Positions 36,724-45,559 of a stretch of 64,000 bases of DNA are shown here, one piece after another. Below the pieces are notes generated by a model, which was given only the letters and a program-made list of their open reading frames with translations, did not search any database and had not been told where the DNA came from. The DNA lies in NCBI GenBank assembly GCA_002726235.1, contig PBSN01000008.1, positions 160,659-224,658 of the forward strand. The letters are read 5' to 3'. The translations under genes and the position numbers were made by a program. Source of the stretch: Nitrospiraceae bacterium. Its GTDB lineage: Bacteria > Nitrospirota > Nitrospiria > Nitrospirales > UBA2166. Position 1 is the stretch's first letter, and every line of letters starts with the position of its first letter.

Positions 36724-37475
36724 CTCTTCTTTCCAAGCTGGTTAATCTTATGAGCAAGACATCCAGCTCCGAAACCGTTGTCAATGTTCATTACGCCAAT
36801 ACCTGGAGAGCAGGAGTTTAGCATTGTATGGAGTGCCGCAATTCCATCTTTTCCGGTCCCGTACCCTCGGCTTGTTGGAATGGCAACGATGGGTTGACTA
36901 ACGAGTCCCCCGATTACGCTTGGCAATACACCATCCATTCCGGCGACGACGACGAAGACACGAGCTTTGACAAGTTCTGGTAAGCGATCAAGGAGACGAT
37001 GGATTCCCGCAACTCCAACATCATATATCGTTGTCACCGCGCTTCCAAGTACTTCTGCTGTGACTTTGGCTTCTTCAGCAATGGGAATATCAGAGGTGCC
37101 GGCGGTGACAATGATGATCCGTCCAGTTTTTCGCGTTGGGGGACGTCCAATGACCACAGTACGACTCTGTTCATCGTACCGTGTATTGGCGTTTACTGTG
37201 AGTAATGCGCGGGCAATGGTGGGGTTCGCTCGCGTCGCTAAAACCGGTCCCCCGTGCTGATGTAAGCGTGATGCAATTTCGACGATCTGTTCTATTGTTT
37301 TTCCCGGGCAAAAAATGACCTCGGGGATGTGTTGACGGATGTCGCGATGATGGTCGATTGATGCGAACCCGGTATTTTCATATGGGAGGAACTGCAACTG
37401 TGCTAATAGGACATCAATCGTGGAATGACCACGCTGAAAATCCCGAAGCAGTCGTCGGAGTTTCTTTCGATCCAT
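36720..37475 (-). CDS. larB: LarB, NaAD carboxylase/hydrolase for nickel-pincer nucleotide
   Basis: AIR-carboxylase-like enzyme that carboxylates the pyridine ring of nicotinic acid adenine dinucleotide and splits off AMP, the first step to the nickel-pincer nucleotide. 251 residues from the ATG at 37475 (MDRKKLRRLLRDFQRG). Signatures: LPYENTGFASIDHHRDIRQ, PEVIFCPGKTIEQI, VTAGTSDIPIAEEAKVTAE, VVAGMDGVLPSVIGGLVSQP and PTSRGYGTGKDGIAALHTML. Overlaps larC by four bases. A longer frame to 37508 is possible but not conserved. Confidence 0.93.
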   Translation of the reverse strand: MDRKKLRRLLRDFQRGHSTIDVLLAQLQFLPYENTGFASIDHHRDIRQHIPEVIFCPGKTIEQIVEIASRLHQHGGPVLATRANPTIARALLTVNANTRYDEQSRTVVIGRPPTRKTGRIIIVTAGTSDIPIAEEAKVTAEVLGSAVTTIYDVGVAGIHRLLDRLPELVKARVFVVVAGMDGVLPSVIGGLVSQPIVAIPTSRGYGTGKDGIAALHTMLNSCSPGIGVMNIDNGFGAGCLAHKINQLGKKR

Positions 37476-37531
37476 AGCGTTCCGAACAGCCTCTTTTCGA
37501 GGCATCATGAGGGGTAACCGGGAGGGAAAGA

Positions 37532-38623
37532 TCAGGAGGTGCGATCGGCCGTGGCAAGTTCTACGTGATCTGGAATTAGGCGCTCCAACAGTGTCAGAAG
37601 AGTTTGCCGTGGGTCTTCGTCGTCATACATGATTGCGTTCATTGCCGTGACAATTGGCATATCGACGGAATGACGTTTGGCAAGTTCGGCCACAGCCTTT
37701 GCCGTATTTACACCCTCCGCGACCGACATCCGTTCTTCCATGATCTTTTCGAGTGATCGACCGCGTGCAAGTCGCACCCCAATGTCTCTGTTACGGCTGA
37801 TAGCTCCGGTTCCAGTGAGGATTAAGTCACCCAATCCCGCCAAGCCGATAAATGTCTTGGAGTCGGCGCCCATGGCTTCTCCCAGTCGAATAATTTCAGC
37901 CATCCCGTGGGTCAGGAATGCCGCTTTGGTATTCTCGCCGAATTCAAGTCCCTCAAGCATGCCAGTGCCAAGAGCAATAATATTCTTTATGGCACCACTA
38001 AGCTGGACACCAAGAACGTCAGTGGATATTTCCGGTCGGAAATAATGTGTCATAAGTTTCTTCTGCCATTCTGTCGCCATGGCAGGGTTTTCGGACGCGA
38101 GTATGACATGAGTTGGTTGCCGCCTCCGAACGTCTTGGGCAAAGCTTGGCCCAGAGAGAACAGCGAACTGATCATGCATGGATGCAGGAAGAACATCCTT
38201 CATGATCTCGGTCATTAGCATAAGTGTGTTAACTTCAATTCCTTTGGATACGCTGAGGATTGGACGAGGCTCAATAAGGAACTCGACCATCTGAGTCAGC
38301 ACCGAGCGTGCTGCATGTGATGGGACGGCAAAGACGATCGTGTTTGCATCCTCTAAGGCAATTTCCATCGAAGAGGAGGCCAACACGTTGTTCGGGAGAA
38401 GTACGCCGGGCAGATACCCTAAATTCTCACGGGAATTTCGGATTGCCATGACCAAGTCAGGTTCATAGCACCATAGGTTAACCTGGTACCCGTGTTCGGC
38501 TAGAAGCCAAGAGAGGACGGTTCCCCAAGCACCCGCTCCTATGACGGCGACGACATCAGCATCTGCACTGAGGTCTTTCGAATCGCCTGCAAGTGTACTT
38601 TCCTGAATGTCTTGTTCTTCCAT
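37532..38623 (-). CDS. gpsA: Glycerol-3-phosphate dehydrogenase [NAD(P)+]
   Basis: Makes sn-glycerol-3-phosphate for phospholipids from dihydroxyacetone phosphate. 363 residues; a 20-residue acidic start precedes the Rossmann motif VAVIGAGAWGTVLSWLLAEHG. Further motifs: VLSGPSFAQDV, GAIKNIIALGTGMLEG, FLTHGMAEIIRLGEAMG, GLAGLGDLILT and R-N-R-D-I-G. AGGA six bases before the ATG. First gene of a five-gene leftward operon under a near-perfect promoter. Confidence 0.94.
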   Translation of the reverse strand: MEEQDIQESTLAGDSKDLSADADVVAVIGAGAWGTVLSWLLAEHGYQVNLWCYEPDLVMAIRNSRENLGYLPGVLLPNNVLASSSMEIALEDANTIVFAVPSHAARSVLTQMVEFLIEPRPILSVSKGIEVNTLMLMTEIMKDVLPASMHDQFAVLSGPSFAQDVRRRQPTHVILASENPAMATEWQKKLMTHYFRPEISTDVLGVQLSGAIKNIIALGTGMLEGLEFGENTKAAFLTHGMAEIIRLGEAMGADSKTFIGLAGLGDLILTGTGAISRNRDIGVRLARGRSLEKIMEERMSVAEGVNTAKAVAELAKRHSVDMPIVTAMNAIMYDDEDPRQTLLTLLERLIPDHVELATADRTS

Positions 38624-38648
38624 TGTTTTCCTAGGCTCAGGGTGGCGG

Positions 38649-38678
38649 ATTATATGTTTGCACTATAAAGCCTGTCAA
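38649..38678 (-). promoter_or_regulatory. Near-consensus sigma70 promoter of gpsA-lar operon
   Basis: Reading leftward, TTGACA (38678-38673) and TATAAT (38654-38649), both perfect, 18 bases apart, the same architecture as the moa promoter. The -10 ends 25 bases before the gpsA ATG, so the leader is very short. Confidence 0.8.
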
Positions 38679-38869
38679 GGCGGGCTAGCGGCTTCGCGAT
38701 GATGTTATATTGCTCTGTTAGGAGATGATAGCGAGACCGGTTCGTAGTCAAATGCCATTGGAAAAGGACAACTTTCTTGCGCATAGGCTTAATCAACCGC
38801 TTGTTCGTTTCTGCTAAAATGAAATGTAATGTTATTTATGCGATAGGTATCGTTAAGTTGTTAATATAG

Positions 38870-40441
38870 ATGATTATTTATCATAGAAATAGATGGAGGT
38901 GTCACGGTTTCAACTGTGCGGTAACCCTTGTTGTTTTGGCTGTACTGCCGGTTGTAGTATTCGCCACGGAGCCACCACGCTTGTTGGATGTGGTCGTTGA
39001 GCCAGCGATCCTGACGCTTGGGACGGGTGAGCGACAGGTGACTGTTTCTGTCATGGTGGTCGATGGGGATGCCGATTTAGATCCTCAGAGCGTGAAGTTA
39101 AAGAAAGTTAAAATTGGAAAGAAAAACCCTACGATTTCGGTTTTTGCTGATGATGGGCAGAATGCTGATGCCGTTGCCGGTGATGGACGTTTTACAACAC
39201 AGGTTTTCCTCGATACTAGTATGCCTCGGCAGAGGGTCTTTCGAATTAGGGCAAAGGATCAACTGGGAAACAAAGCAGTCTCCGTTTCCTTGACGGTTTC
39301 CGTTGGGCCTCCGCTTGGACTCTCTTCCCTGCCGCTCAGAGATACACTAAATCTTAGATTGGAGCGCGTATTTGCTGGATTGACATTTACAGATCCTGTT
39401 GCCTTGCTTCAGGCTTCAGGTGATGCCGATCGATGGTATCTTGTCGAGCGAACGGGTGTTATTCAAACGTTTTTTAATCATCCCGATGTAAGCGAATTCA
39501 CAACGGTTCTTGATCTTCGCTCCATCGTCGAGCCCCTCAGTGAACTTGACCTTGAACTTGGAATGCTCGCGTTGGCCTTTCATCCTGATTTTTTGGAGAA
39601 CGGGAAAGCCTATGTTTATTACACCGCTGAAACAGACAATGGCATTGAATCTCGTCTTTCCCGTTTTGTCAGATCTGATGAAGATATAACTTTCGACCCT
39701 GACTCTGAGGAAGTTTTGATTCGCGTAGAGCAACCGCGGACGCGTCATAATGGGGGGCAAATTGCGTTTGGGTCTGACGGCTTGCTCTATTTTGGTCTAG
39801 GTGATGGTGGGGATCGTTTCCAGAGTCAGACTATAAATAGTTTTCTTGGAAAGATGCTCAGAATAGATGTAGACGGTGGGTTTCCATATGTTATTCCACC
39901 GAATAATCCATTTCTTGGAGAAAATGGTCCTTCCGAAGTCTATGCGACCGGATTACGCAATCCATGGAGATGGAGCTTCGATACACAGACGGGAGTCTTA
40001 TGGTTAGGAGATGTTGGCAATCGTCGTTGGGAGGAAATCGATATTGTTGTTCCTGGAGCTAATTACGGATGGCCTATCCTTGAAGGAGAAGAGTGCGCCG
40101 GTTTTCTTCCATGTGATACTTTCACACTCGTAAATCCACTTTTTACCTATGACCATGACGACGGCTGCTCGGTTATTGGTGGGTACGTGTATCGTGGGAT
40201 CGGAATTCCAGAGCTCGATGGCGTCTATCTGTTCTCGGACTTTTGTAGTGGGGCCATCATGGGGCTCTCAACCGACCCCGCAGGGACACTTGTGAAAAAT
40301 GTATTTGTTCAAGGAGGTCATGACCCCGTGACTGGGGAATTCGGTTTGCTTGTTCGATCGCTGTCTGTTGATCAGGAAGGAGAGATCTACGTCATTGAGA
40401 ATGGTGGGAGCATCTTCCGCTTGGTGCCGGCGAGTCATTAG
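38870..40441 (+). CDS. Secreted PQQ-type sugar/sorbosone dehydrogenase-like protein
   Basis: 523 residues with a signal peptide (hydrophobic VTLVVLAVLPVVVFA). Residues about 30-150 form an Ig-like extra domain (EPAILTLGTGERQVTVSVMV ... DDGQNADAVAGDGRFTTQVF). The rest is the six-bladed propeller of soluble glucose/sorbosone dehydrogenases: QPRTRHNGGQIAFGSDGLLYFGLGDGGD, EVYATGLRNPWRWSFD, LWLGDVGNRRWEEID, GANYGWP and a closing YVIENGGSIFRL. Family enzymes use PQQ to oxidise sugars in the periplasm, but many homologues have no known activity. No good ribosome binding site; the ATG at 38870 is the only early one. Confidence 0.82.
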   Translation: MIIYHRNRWRCHGFNCAVTLVVLAVLPVVVFATEPPRLLDVVVEPAILTLGTGERQVTVSVMVVDGDADLDPQSVKLKKVKIGKKNPTISVFADDGQNADAVAGDGRFTTQVFLDTSMPRQRVFRIRAKDQLGNKAVSVSLTVSVGPPLGLSSLPLRDTLNLRLERVFAGLTFTDPVALLQASGDADRWYLVERTGVIQTFFNHPDVSEFTTVLDLRSIVEPLSELDLELGMLALAFHPDFLENGKAYVYYTAETDNGIESRLSRFVRSDEDITFDPDSEEVLIRVEQPRTRHNGGQIAFGSDGLLYFGLGDGGDRFQSQTINSFLGKMLRIDVDGGFPYVIPPNNPFLGENGPSEVYATGLRNPWRWSFDTQTGVLWLGDVGNRRWEEIDIVVPGANYGWPILEGEECAGFLPCDTFTLVNPLFTYDHDDGCSVIGGYVYRGIGIPELDGVYLFSDFCSGAIMGLSTDPAGTLVKNVFVQGGHDPVTGEFGLLVRSLSVDQEGEIYVIENGGSIFRLVPASH

Positions 40442-40623
40442 TGCCGTAGAAATTCTTTATGGTTTTTACCACCAAAAAGTGACTACACAAATAATTGCAG
40501 TATGAGCAAGTATCCATTTCCAGTTTGTTGGCCTACCTCTCAATTTTTTTAAATCAATGATTTACGCAACAGTAACCAATATGGTGTGGGGATATCTTTA
40601 CACGTGGTTTTACAGAAAGAGTA

Positions 40624-41337
40624 TTAGAAATTCCATTCAAACCAGATCTCATGGTTGGTACTCAACGGTTTTTCGGTTTCTGGATCTAACTGGCCACCTG
40701 GGACTAGGCCATGCCCAACATTATCCTCACAGTGACTGACAATTCGAAGCGTAAAGGGAACGACTGGGTCCGTTCCAATCGCGACCGGGCTGAGATCTTC
40801 TTGAAAGAGATGAAATGGGATTGCGCCTTTGATCAACGGATAATCTAGGCCGATTTTCAGCCGTCCATTGCCATCGGAGTCAGTAAAGAATCCGTTGATA
40901 AGATTGTCGGATCCTGTTCCATCATCCCCAACACCCAATGCAAATATGTCACGCTCAAGATTTCCATCCGGAGTTGCCTGTGCTAGGTCGCGCATTGCTG
41001 AGACAGGAGCTAGGGGTATTGCTCCCATCTGAGCCATTCCAGAAACGGCAAGAGGAGTGGTTCCAGCAAGTCGAATCCAGATTGTCCAGAAAACATCAGG
41101 TACGGTATTTCTAACTTTAACGGTAATTTTTGTCTGTCCATCACGTTGTCTAATATTTGCCTTTGCGCTTGAATTTGACCACGCTGATGACAGCCCACAG
41201 GCCGTTTCCTCGGCAACGACATTTTCAAACTCCGCTACAATCTTCATTTGAGCGTGGGAGATGGAGACACCTGATACGCAAAGGCTAACCGCAAGACATC
41301 CAAACACCAATCTCGTTTGTCTAAGTAATGCTGTCAT
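40624..41337 (-). CDS. Secreted protein of unknown function
   Basis: 237 residues with a clear signal peptide (MTALLRQTRLVFGCLAVSLC, cleavage after SHA). The mature chain is beta-rich: AKANIRQRDGQTKITVKVRN and VPFTLRIVSHC strands, a loop GVGDDGTGSDNLINGFFTDSD and a C-terminus ending EIWFEWNF. Three cysteines remain after cleavage. No lipobox, no anchor. GGGGGAGA lies upstream of the ATG. I do not recognise a family; it sits convergent to the sugar-dehydrogenase-like gene. Confidence 0.7.
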   Translation of the reverse strand: MTALLRQTRLVFGCLAVSLCVSGVSISHAQMKIVAEFENVVAEETACGLSSAWSNSSAKANIRQRDGQTKITVKVRNTVPDVFWTIWIRLAGTTPLAVSGMAQMGAIPLAPVSAMRDLAQATPDGNLERDIFALGVGDDGTGSDNLINGFFTDSDGNGRLKIGLDYPLIKGAIPFHLFQEDLSPVAIGTDPVVPFTLRIVSHCEDNVGHGLVPGGQLDPETEKPLSTNHEIWFEWNF

Positions 41338-41682
41338 GATATCTCCCCCTCATCGCGGCAGCCGTAGGAATTATTAATCCCCGTCGTATGCAGCGGGGTA
41401 TTCAGGAAAAGAATTAATTAAAAACTTCCTTAGCCAGTTTTCCAAAAGGCGGACTCTGATGGTGACTCCGTCAAAGAGTCCTAAAGCATAACAATATCAA
41501 CTCATTCATATGGTATGTAAAGGCGGCAGCATGGGGTCTTCGGAAGTCGTCTGTTTAGCATGTTCCTCCAGTGTAGAGGACATATCATGCCTTATTGGGA
41601 AGCAGAAATTCCACTTATTGTTGTGTTGGCTAGATTCCCCAGTCACTCCCCCTTGATCAGGGCTGTAAATAGTGAGATTCGC
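41338..41682. other. Intergenic region with two stem-loops
   Basis: 345 bases with no convincing gene. Two inverted repeats: CCCCG/CGGGG at 41379-41398 with AAT/ATT flanks, and GGACTCT/AGAGTCC at 41451-41481. Read leftward, both would lie in the 5' leader of the secreted protein gene ending at 40624, within 150 bases of its start. No match to a riboswitch class I know. Confidence 0.4.
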
Positions 41683-42024
41683 TTAGTGTCCTACCAGTAG
41701 GTTTACGAGCATTCCGCCAATGGTAAGGGAGAGGGTCCCGATTGCGAGTGCTCCAAGGTTGGTGATTTCAAAACTGTCTAGGATTTTGTCGGTCACCCAG
41801 AGGAGAAAAGCATTCAAGATAAGGTGAAATAGACCAAATGTCACCAATATAAGCGGAAAGGAGAGAAAAACTAGAATGCCCTTAAAGAGCCATGAAAGCA
41901 CTGAATACGTAAATGCGACCGCGACAGCTGCGCCGTAGTTTTTGACGTTGATTCCGGGCGTAAGTTTCGCAATGATGAAAACTAATAACGCGTTGAGAAA
42001 AAGTCCGATAAGAATTAGAAGCAT
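41683..42024 (-). CDS. Small four-helix membrane protein, phage holin 4 superfamily type
   Basis: 113 residues, nearly all hydrophobic, with four helices separated by short loops: MLLILIGLFLNALLVFIIAK, VAFTYSVLSWLFKGILVF, LVTFGLFHLILNAFLLWVTD and IGTLSLTIGGMLVNLL. This pattern and the I-x-V-K-N-Y-G and F-G-L-F-H-L-I-L-N-A segments match the 'phage holin family' membrane proteins (PF04020), which are chromosomal and of unknown function despite the name. Lies just upstream of the broken oxidoreductase but is the downstream-reading gene's neighbour on the same strand. Confidence 0.82.
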   Translation of the reverse strand: MLLILIGLFLNALLVFIIAKLTPGINVKNYGAAVAVAFTYSVLSWLFKGILVFLSFPLILVTFGLFHLILNAFLLWVTDKILDSFEITNLGALAIGTLSLTIGGMLVNLLVGH

Positions 42025-42057
42025 GTGTTGTCGTGTAGAGGATTCTAGTGGGTGAGT

Positions 42058-43042
42058 TTAATCCCGGACCATTTCACGTTTTCCGCTTTGAGCCGATCGG
42101 TAGCATGCTTGTGCGATTGCCAATGAGGCAAGGCCATCATCGACTGTAATCTTCAGTGGCTGTTTTCCTCGAAACGCTTGAGTGGCATCTCTTAACACGT
42201 TTATGACGGTCATCGCGGGCTCTCCAACGTTGATTGGCCGTGATCCTTTCTGGTCGAGGAATTCTAACGCATTGCGCATGTGATCGCCTAGGAGCATGCC
42301 CTTTGGGCCGATAAGATCAACGCGTCCATGGCGGCCTTGAACGTATTTCGACCCTTCAAGGGTAATCTGTACTCCATTACGGGTTTCCATGATTGCAGTG
42401 AATCTATCTTCTACCTCTCTTTCTAACACATGGCCATAGATGCACGACACGTGCCTGACTTCGTCTTTTGTGATAAATCGTGCCAGATCCAAAGATATGA
42501 ACGCCCGTCTGAATGATATTCCCTCCACCTGCCGTTGCTTTCTTATGTTCCCAGTGAAGGGGCTTATGCTCAAGACGTTGTGACAGAATGAGGCCGACAA
42601 GATTCCCAATCCGAGTTTTATGTTTTGTGATTGCAGTGATGACATTTGAGTATCGCAGGGTGTGGGCGAAAAACAATTTTACGCCTTTGCGTGCTGCTTT
42701 TGAAACAGACTTCGCAATAGCTTTCCCTTCTGTGAGGGTAGGGGCAAGGGGTTTTTCCAGAATGACGTGCTTGAACGCTTCTAATGCCGCAATTGCAATC
42801 GGTCGATGTAACGAACATGGAACACAGATAACGACCGCATCAACATCTGGGTTTTGAAGTAGTGTTTGCCATGTTGGTTCCCAATGAACTCCGAGAGCGC
42901 CTGCTTCTTTTTTGCCTTTGCGCTGGTCCACCCGGGTTACTGCAACGAGTGCCGCGTGGTTTGTGTCATTGCGGATGTGTCGGATGTACCGTTCTCCTTG
43001 ACGACCCATGCCGATGACGCCATATCTGATTTGATCTCTATT
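42058..43042 (-). pseudogene. Gfo/Idh/MocA-family oxidoreductase with a single-base frameshift
   Basis: NAD(P)-dependent oxidoreductase family gene split into two frames. The N-terminal part (from ATG at 43042, MNRDQIRYGVIGMGRQGERY) has the Rossmann motif and the E-K-P signature in ILEKPLAPTLTEGKAI. After GGGNIIQTGVHIF the frame drifts into nonsense, while the next frame continues with DLARFITKDEVRHVSCIYGH and a normal C-terminal domain to the stop at 42058. The whole span is 985 bases, which is 328 codons plus one base, so one extra base near 42489-42490 (GG in TTTGGATC) explains it. A restored protein of about 327 residues is full length. Either a recent inactivation or a sequencing or assembly error. 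Confidence 0.85.
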
Positions 43043-43056
43043 CATCGGATATGCAC

Positions 43057-43106
43057 AAAACCCATGAGAGCCTTCCGCATAATAGTGAAAGGCCCTCATG
43101 GGTTTT
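43057..43106 (-). terminator. Terminator downstream of ahcY
   Basis: A long hairpin, AAAACCCATGAG...CTCATGGGTTTT, with an inner GCCTT/AAGGC pairing around an AT-rich loop. Read leftward it begins 26 bases after the ahcY stop and ends with TTTT. Being symmetric at its ends it could work in both directions, but only ahcY needs it. Confidence 0.65.
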
Positions 43107-43131
43107 AATGATGGTGCGTTGGCTGTGCTGA

Positions 43132-44439
43132 CTAATAGCGATAGTAATCGGGTTTAAATGGTCCTGAGACTGGCAGTCCTAAGTACTTTGATTGCTCGTC
43201 TGAAAGTACGGTCAGTTTCACGCCTAGTTGGTCAAGGTGTAGTCTCGCAACTTCTTCATCGAGGCTTTTGGGAAGGACGTGAACACCAACAGGATATTTT
43301 TCTGTCTCGCTCCACAGGGCGATTTGCGCAAGAACTTGGTTGGAGAAACTATTGCTCATGACAAACGATGGATGCCCGGTGGCACATCCTAGATTCACTA
43401 ACCGGCCTCTGGCGAGTACGATGATGGTCTTTCCGTCTGGAAAGATGAATTTGTCAACCTGAGGCTTAATTTCTATCTCGCTCACGTCCGAACGATTTAC
43501 GAGGTAGGCAATGTCGATTTCTGAATCAAAATGGCCGATGTTGCATACGATTGCATTATCTTTCATGGCATCCAAATGACGGCCATCAATGGCTTTCATG
43601 CAGCCTGTCGCGGTGACAAAAATATCTCCGATCGATGCGGCCTCATCCATTGTTACGACTTCAAACCCTTCCATCGCGGCCTGAAGGGCGCAAATTGGAT
43701 CGATTTCAGTAACGAGCGCACGGGCACCAAATCCTCGTATCGATTGGGCACAACCTTTTCCAACCCCTCCGTATCCTGCCACAACCACAATTTTTCCAGC
43801 GACCATGACGTCTGTGGCACGCTTTAGGCCGTCGACCAATGATTCACGGCATCCATAGAGATTGTCAAACTTGGACTTAGTGACGGAATCATTCACGTTC
43901 ATGGCTGGGACCTTGAGATCGCCCCGCTCATGCATTTGGTACAGGCGGGCGACACCGGTTGTGGTCTCCTCACTCAATCCTCGCATGGTTTCCAGAATTT
44001 CAGGGTGTTTCTGGTGAACGATGGCCGTCAGATCTCCGCCATCATCGAGGATCATGTTCAAGGGTTTTCCGTCGTCCCAATATAACGTTTGGTCAATGCA
44101 CCATTCATATTCTTCCTCGGTTTCACCCTTCCAGGCAAAGACTGGAATTCCCGCAGTTGCCATGGCAGCCGCGGCATGATCCTGGGTTGAGAAAATGTTG
44201 CAGGAGGACCAACGGACGGTAGCGCCTAATGCAACCAAGGTCTCCATGAGCACTGCGGTTTGGATGGTCATGTGGAGACAGCCGGCAATGCGGGCACCCT
44301 TTAACGGTTGCTCTTTCTTGTGTTTGCGGCGGATTGCCATGAGGCCTGGCATTTCTTTTTCGGCAATTTCAATTTCTTTCCGGCCCCAGTCGGCAAGCGT
44401 AATATCAGCGACTTTATAATCCTGTGTAGCTGTCGTCAT
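43132..44439 (-). CDS. ahcY: S-adenosylhomocysteine hydrolase
   Basis: Hydrolyses S-adenosylhomocysteine to adenosine and homocysteine, keeping the methylation cycle running. 435 residues. Signatures: KPLKGARI-type start (here [25 protein letters not shown]), [36 protein letters not shown], the NAD motif [21 protein letters not shown], and the C-terminal FKPDYYRY with the conserved Lys and Tyr. AAGGGGG lies upstream of the ATG. Followed by a strong terminator and preceded by a 367-base gap. Confidence 0.96.
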   Translation of the reverse strand: MTTATQDYKVADITLADWGRKEIEIAEKEMPGLMAIRRKHKKEQPLKGARIAGCLHMTIQTAVLMETLVALGATVRWSSCNIFSTQDHAAAAMATAGIPVFAWKGETEEEYEWCIDQTLYWDDGKPLNMILDDGGDLTAIVHQKHPEILETMRGLSEETTTGVARLYQMHERGDLKVPAMNVNDSVTKSKFDNLYGCRESLVDGLKRATDVMVAGKIVVVAGYGGVGKGCAQSIRGFGARALVTEIDPICALQAAMEGFEVVTMDEAASIGDIFVTATGCMKAIDGRHLDAMKDNAIVCNIGHFDSEIDIAYLVNRSDVSEIEIKPQVDKFIFPDGKTIIVLARGRLVNLGCATGHPSFVMSNSFSNQVLAQIALWSETEKYPVGVHVLPKSLDEEVARLHLDQLGVKLTVLSDEQSKYLGLPVSGPFKPDYYRY

Positions 44440-44806
44440 TACGAAACGAACCCCCTTTCTGTACTTTGTTTGTCCTCATCTTGATCTCGGTGATCAAAAC
44501 CACCCGCACACTCTGCCGTTTACGTGGCGGCCACGTCAACAAAGGCACGATTACATAGAAGAGGCTCTTGGCAAGTGGACTATGGACCATTGTAACAGGA
44601 AAACCTATTAAACCAACCCCTGGCGCGGATGAATCACGTTGTGCATGGTGTCAGTACGCGACAATCTCCTATTAATAGGGCCTAGGACTCCTCTACATCT
44701 GAATATCTGGCATGCTCCGTTGTATGGCAGATAGGCAGTAAGGTATGATTGGCATCCGCTAGTCCTATTGCATGCTGCTTTTATTCCATGAGTCCACGAG
44801 GGGAAG
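44440..44806. other. Divergent intergenic region, ahcY / cupredoxin-like gene
   Basis: 367 bases controlling two divergent units. No gene seen. It holds two perfect or near-perfect palindromes: ACGTGGCGGCCACGT at 44522-44536 (14 of 15 bases symmetric around one centre base) and CCTATTAATAGG at 44668-44679, plus GATC-TCGGT-GATC at 44483-44495. I looked for an SAH riboswitch in front of ahcY and could not match one. Confidence 0.45.
44522..44536. promoter_or_regulatory. 15-base palindrome upstream of ahcY, possible operator
   Basis: ACGTGGC-G-GCCACGT, seven perfect base pairs on each side of one centre base, 83-97 bases before the ahcY ATG. It could be a dimeric repressor site or, in RNA, the base of a tight hairpin (the one-base centre makes a stable hairpin less likely). 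No regulator is identified. Confidence 0.35.
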
Positions 44807-45559
44807 ATGAAAGAGAAAAACATCCTGTTGGTCTTCATTCTGATCACACTACTGCTTGGAGGAGGTTCTGCAGCAGCATACAATGCAATATTGATTGACC
44901 ATGGAGCCACCGTCCGTGGCTATGTTACGTATACGGGTGTAGTTCCTGAATCCGATATTTACTATATGCAGAAAAATCCTCGGGTGTGCGGTCAAGCACG
45001 TGATGCAAAAGATGGAACGCGTTCCGTGTCAATGGTTCGTGTTGATGAGAGAATGCTTAAGGATGTGGTGTTGTATTTGGATGGTGTTACTGCAGGCAAG
45101 CCGTTTTCCAAAGACTTCTCAGATTTTTCTACATTTCGGTCTCGATGGTGCACCTGGGAACCACGGATAGGGGTTTTTGTAAATGGAGAGCCTATTACAA
45201 TCGTCAATCTTGATTCTGTCGTCCACAATCCAATTGGATATGAAACTATTGGGCGTGCACGCCTGAATCACTTTAATGTTCCATTGCATATGGAAGAGTC
45301 GCAATTTCACATGCCGGTGGTGTTACGTAAGGGGAAGGTGCTGAAACTTGAGTGCCTGCAGCACCAATTTATGCACAGTTGGATCTTTGCAGTTGATAAT
45401 CCGTATTTCGCAATCGCTGGTGATCATGGCGATTTTAGAATAGGGGACATTCCTCCTGGCAACTATTCGTTAAACGCATGGCATCCTACGTTAGGCCACA
45501 AAAGCAAATCTGTAACGGTTGTGGCTAACCAGACCCTAGAGGTGACGTTTGAATTTTGA
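44807..45559 (+). CDS. Secreted cupredoxin-like protein with carboxypeptidase-regulatory-like end
   Basis: 250 residues with an N-terminal signal sequence (ILLVFILITLLLGGGSAAA). The middle holds a plausible type-1 copper site in plastocyanin order: His140 in SVVHNPIGYE, then Cys183, His186 and Met189 in LECLQHQFMHSW. The C-terminus (PYFAIAGDHGDFRIGDIPPG then YSLNAWHPTLGH) is the beta-sandwich seen in carboxypeptidase-regulatory and methylamine-utilisation-type proteins. An extra Cys pair occurs near residues 66 and 110. Electron transfer or copper binding in the periplasm is inferred. It overlaps the following transporter gene by 11 bases. Confidence 0.75.
   Translation: MKEKNILLVFILITLLLGGGSAAAYNAILIDHGATVRGYVTYTGVVPESDIYYMQKNPRVCGQARDAKDGTRSVSMVRVDERMLKDVVLYLDGVTAGKPFSKDFSDFSTFRSRWCTWEPRIGVFVNGEPITIVNLDSVVHNPIGYETIGRARLNHFNVPLHMEESQFHMPVVLRKGKVLKLECLQHQFMHSWIFAVDNPYFAIAGDHGDFRIGDIPPGNYSLNAWHPTLGHKSKSVTVVANQTLEVTFEF

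Noticed and set aside
41683-42024. Prophage remnant suggested by a 'holin' family protein
   Set aside because: PF04020-type proteins are ordinary chromosomal membrane proteins; no other phage gene is nearby.
42480-42500. Programmed +1 frameshift in the Gfo/Idh/MocA gene
   Set aside because: No in-frame slippery codon plus stop as in prfB; the family is not known to be recoded, so mutation or error is simpler.
44440-44560. SAH riboswitch upstream of ahcY
   Set aside because: Could not match the conserved core of known SAH riboswitches; only simple palindromes are present.
44608-44910. Leftward ORF of 100 codons upstream of the cupredoxin-like gene
   Set aside because: Overlaps the signal-peptide region of that gene and has no protein-like pattern or start signal.
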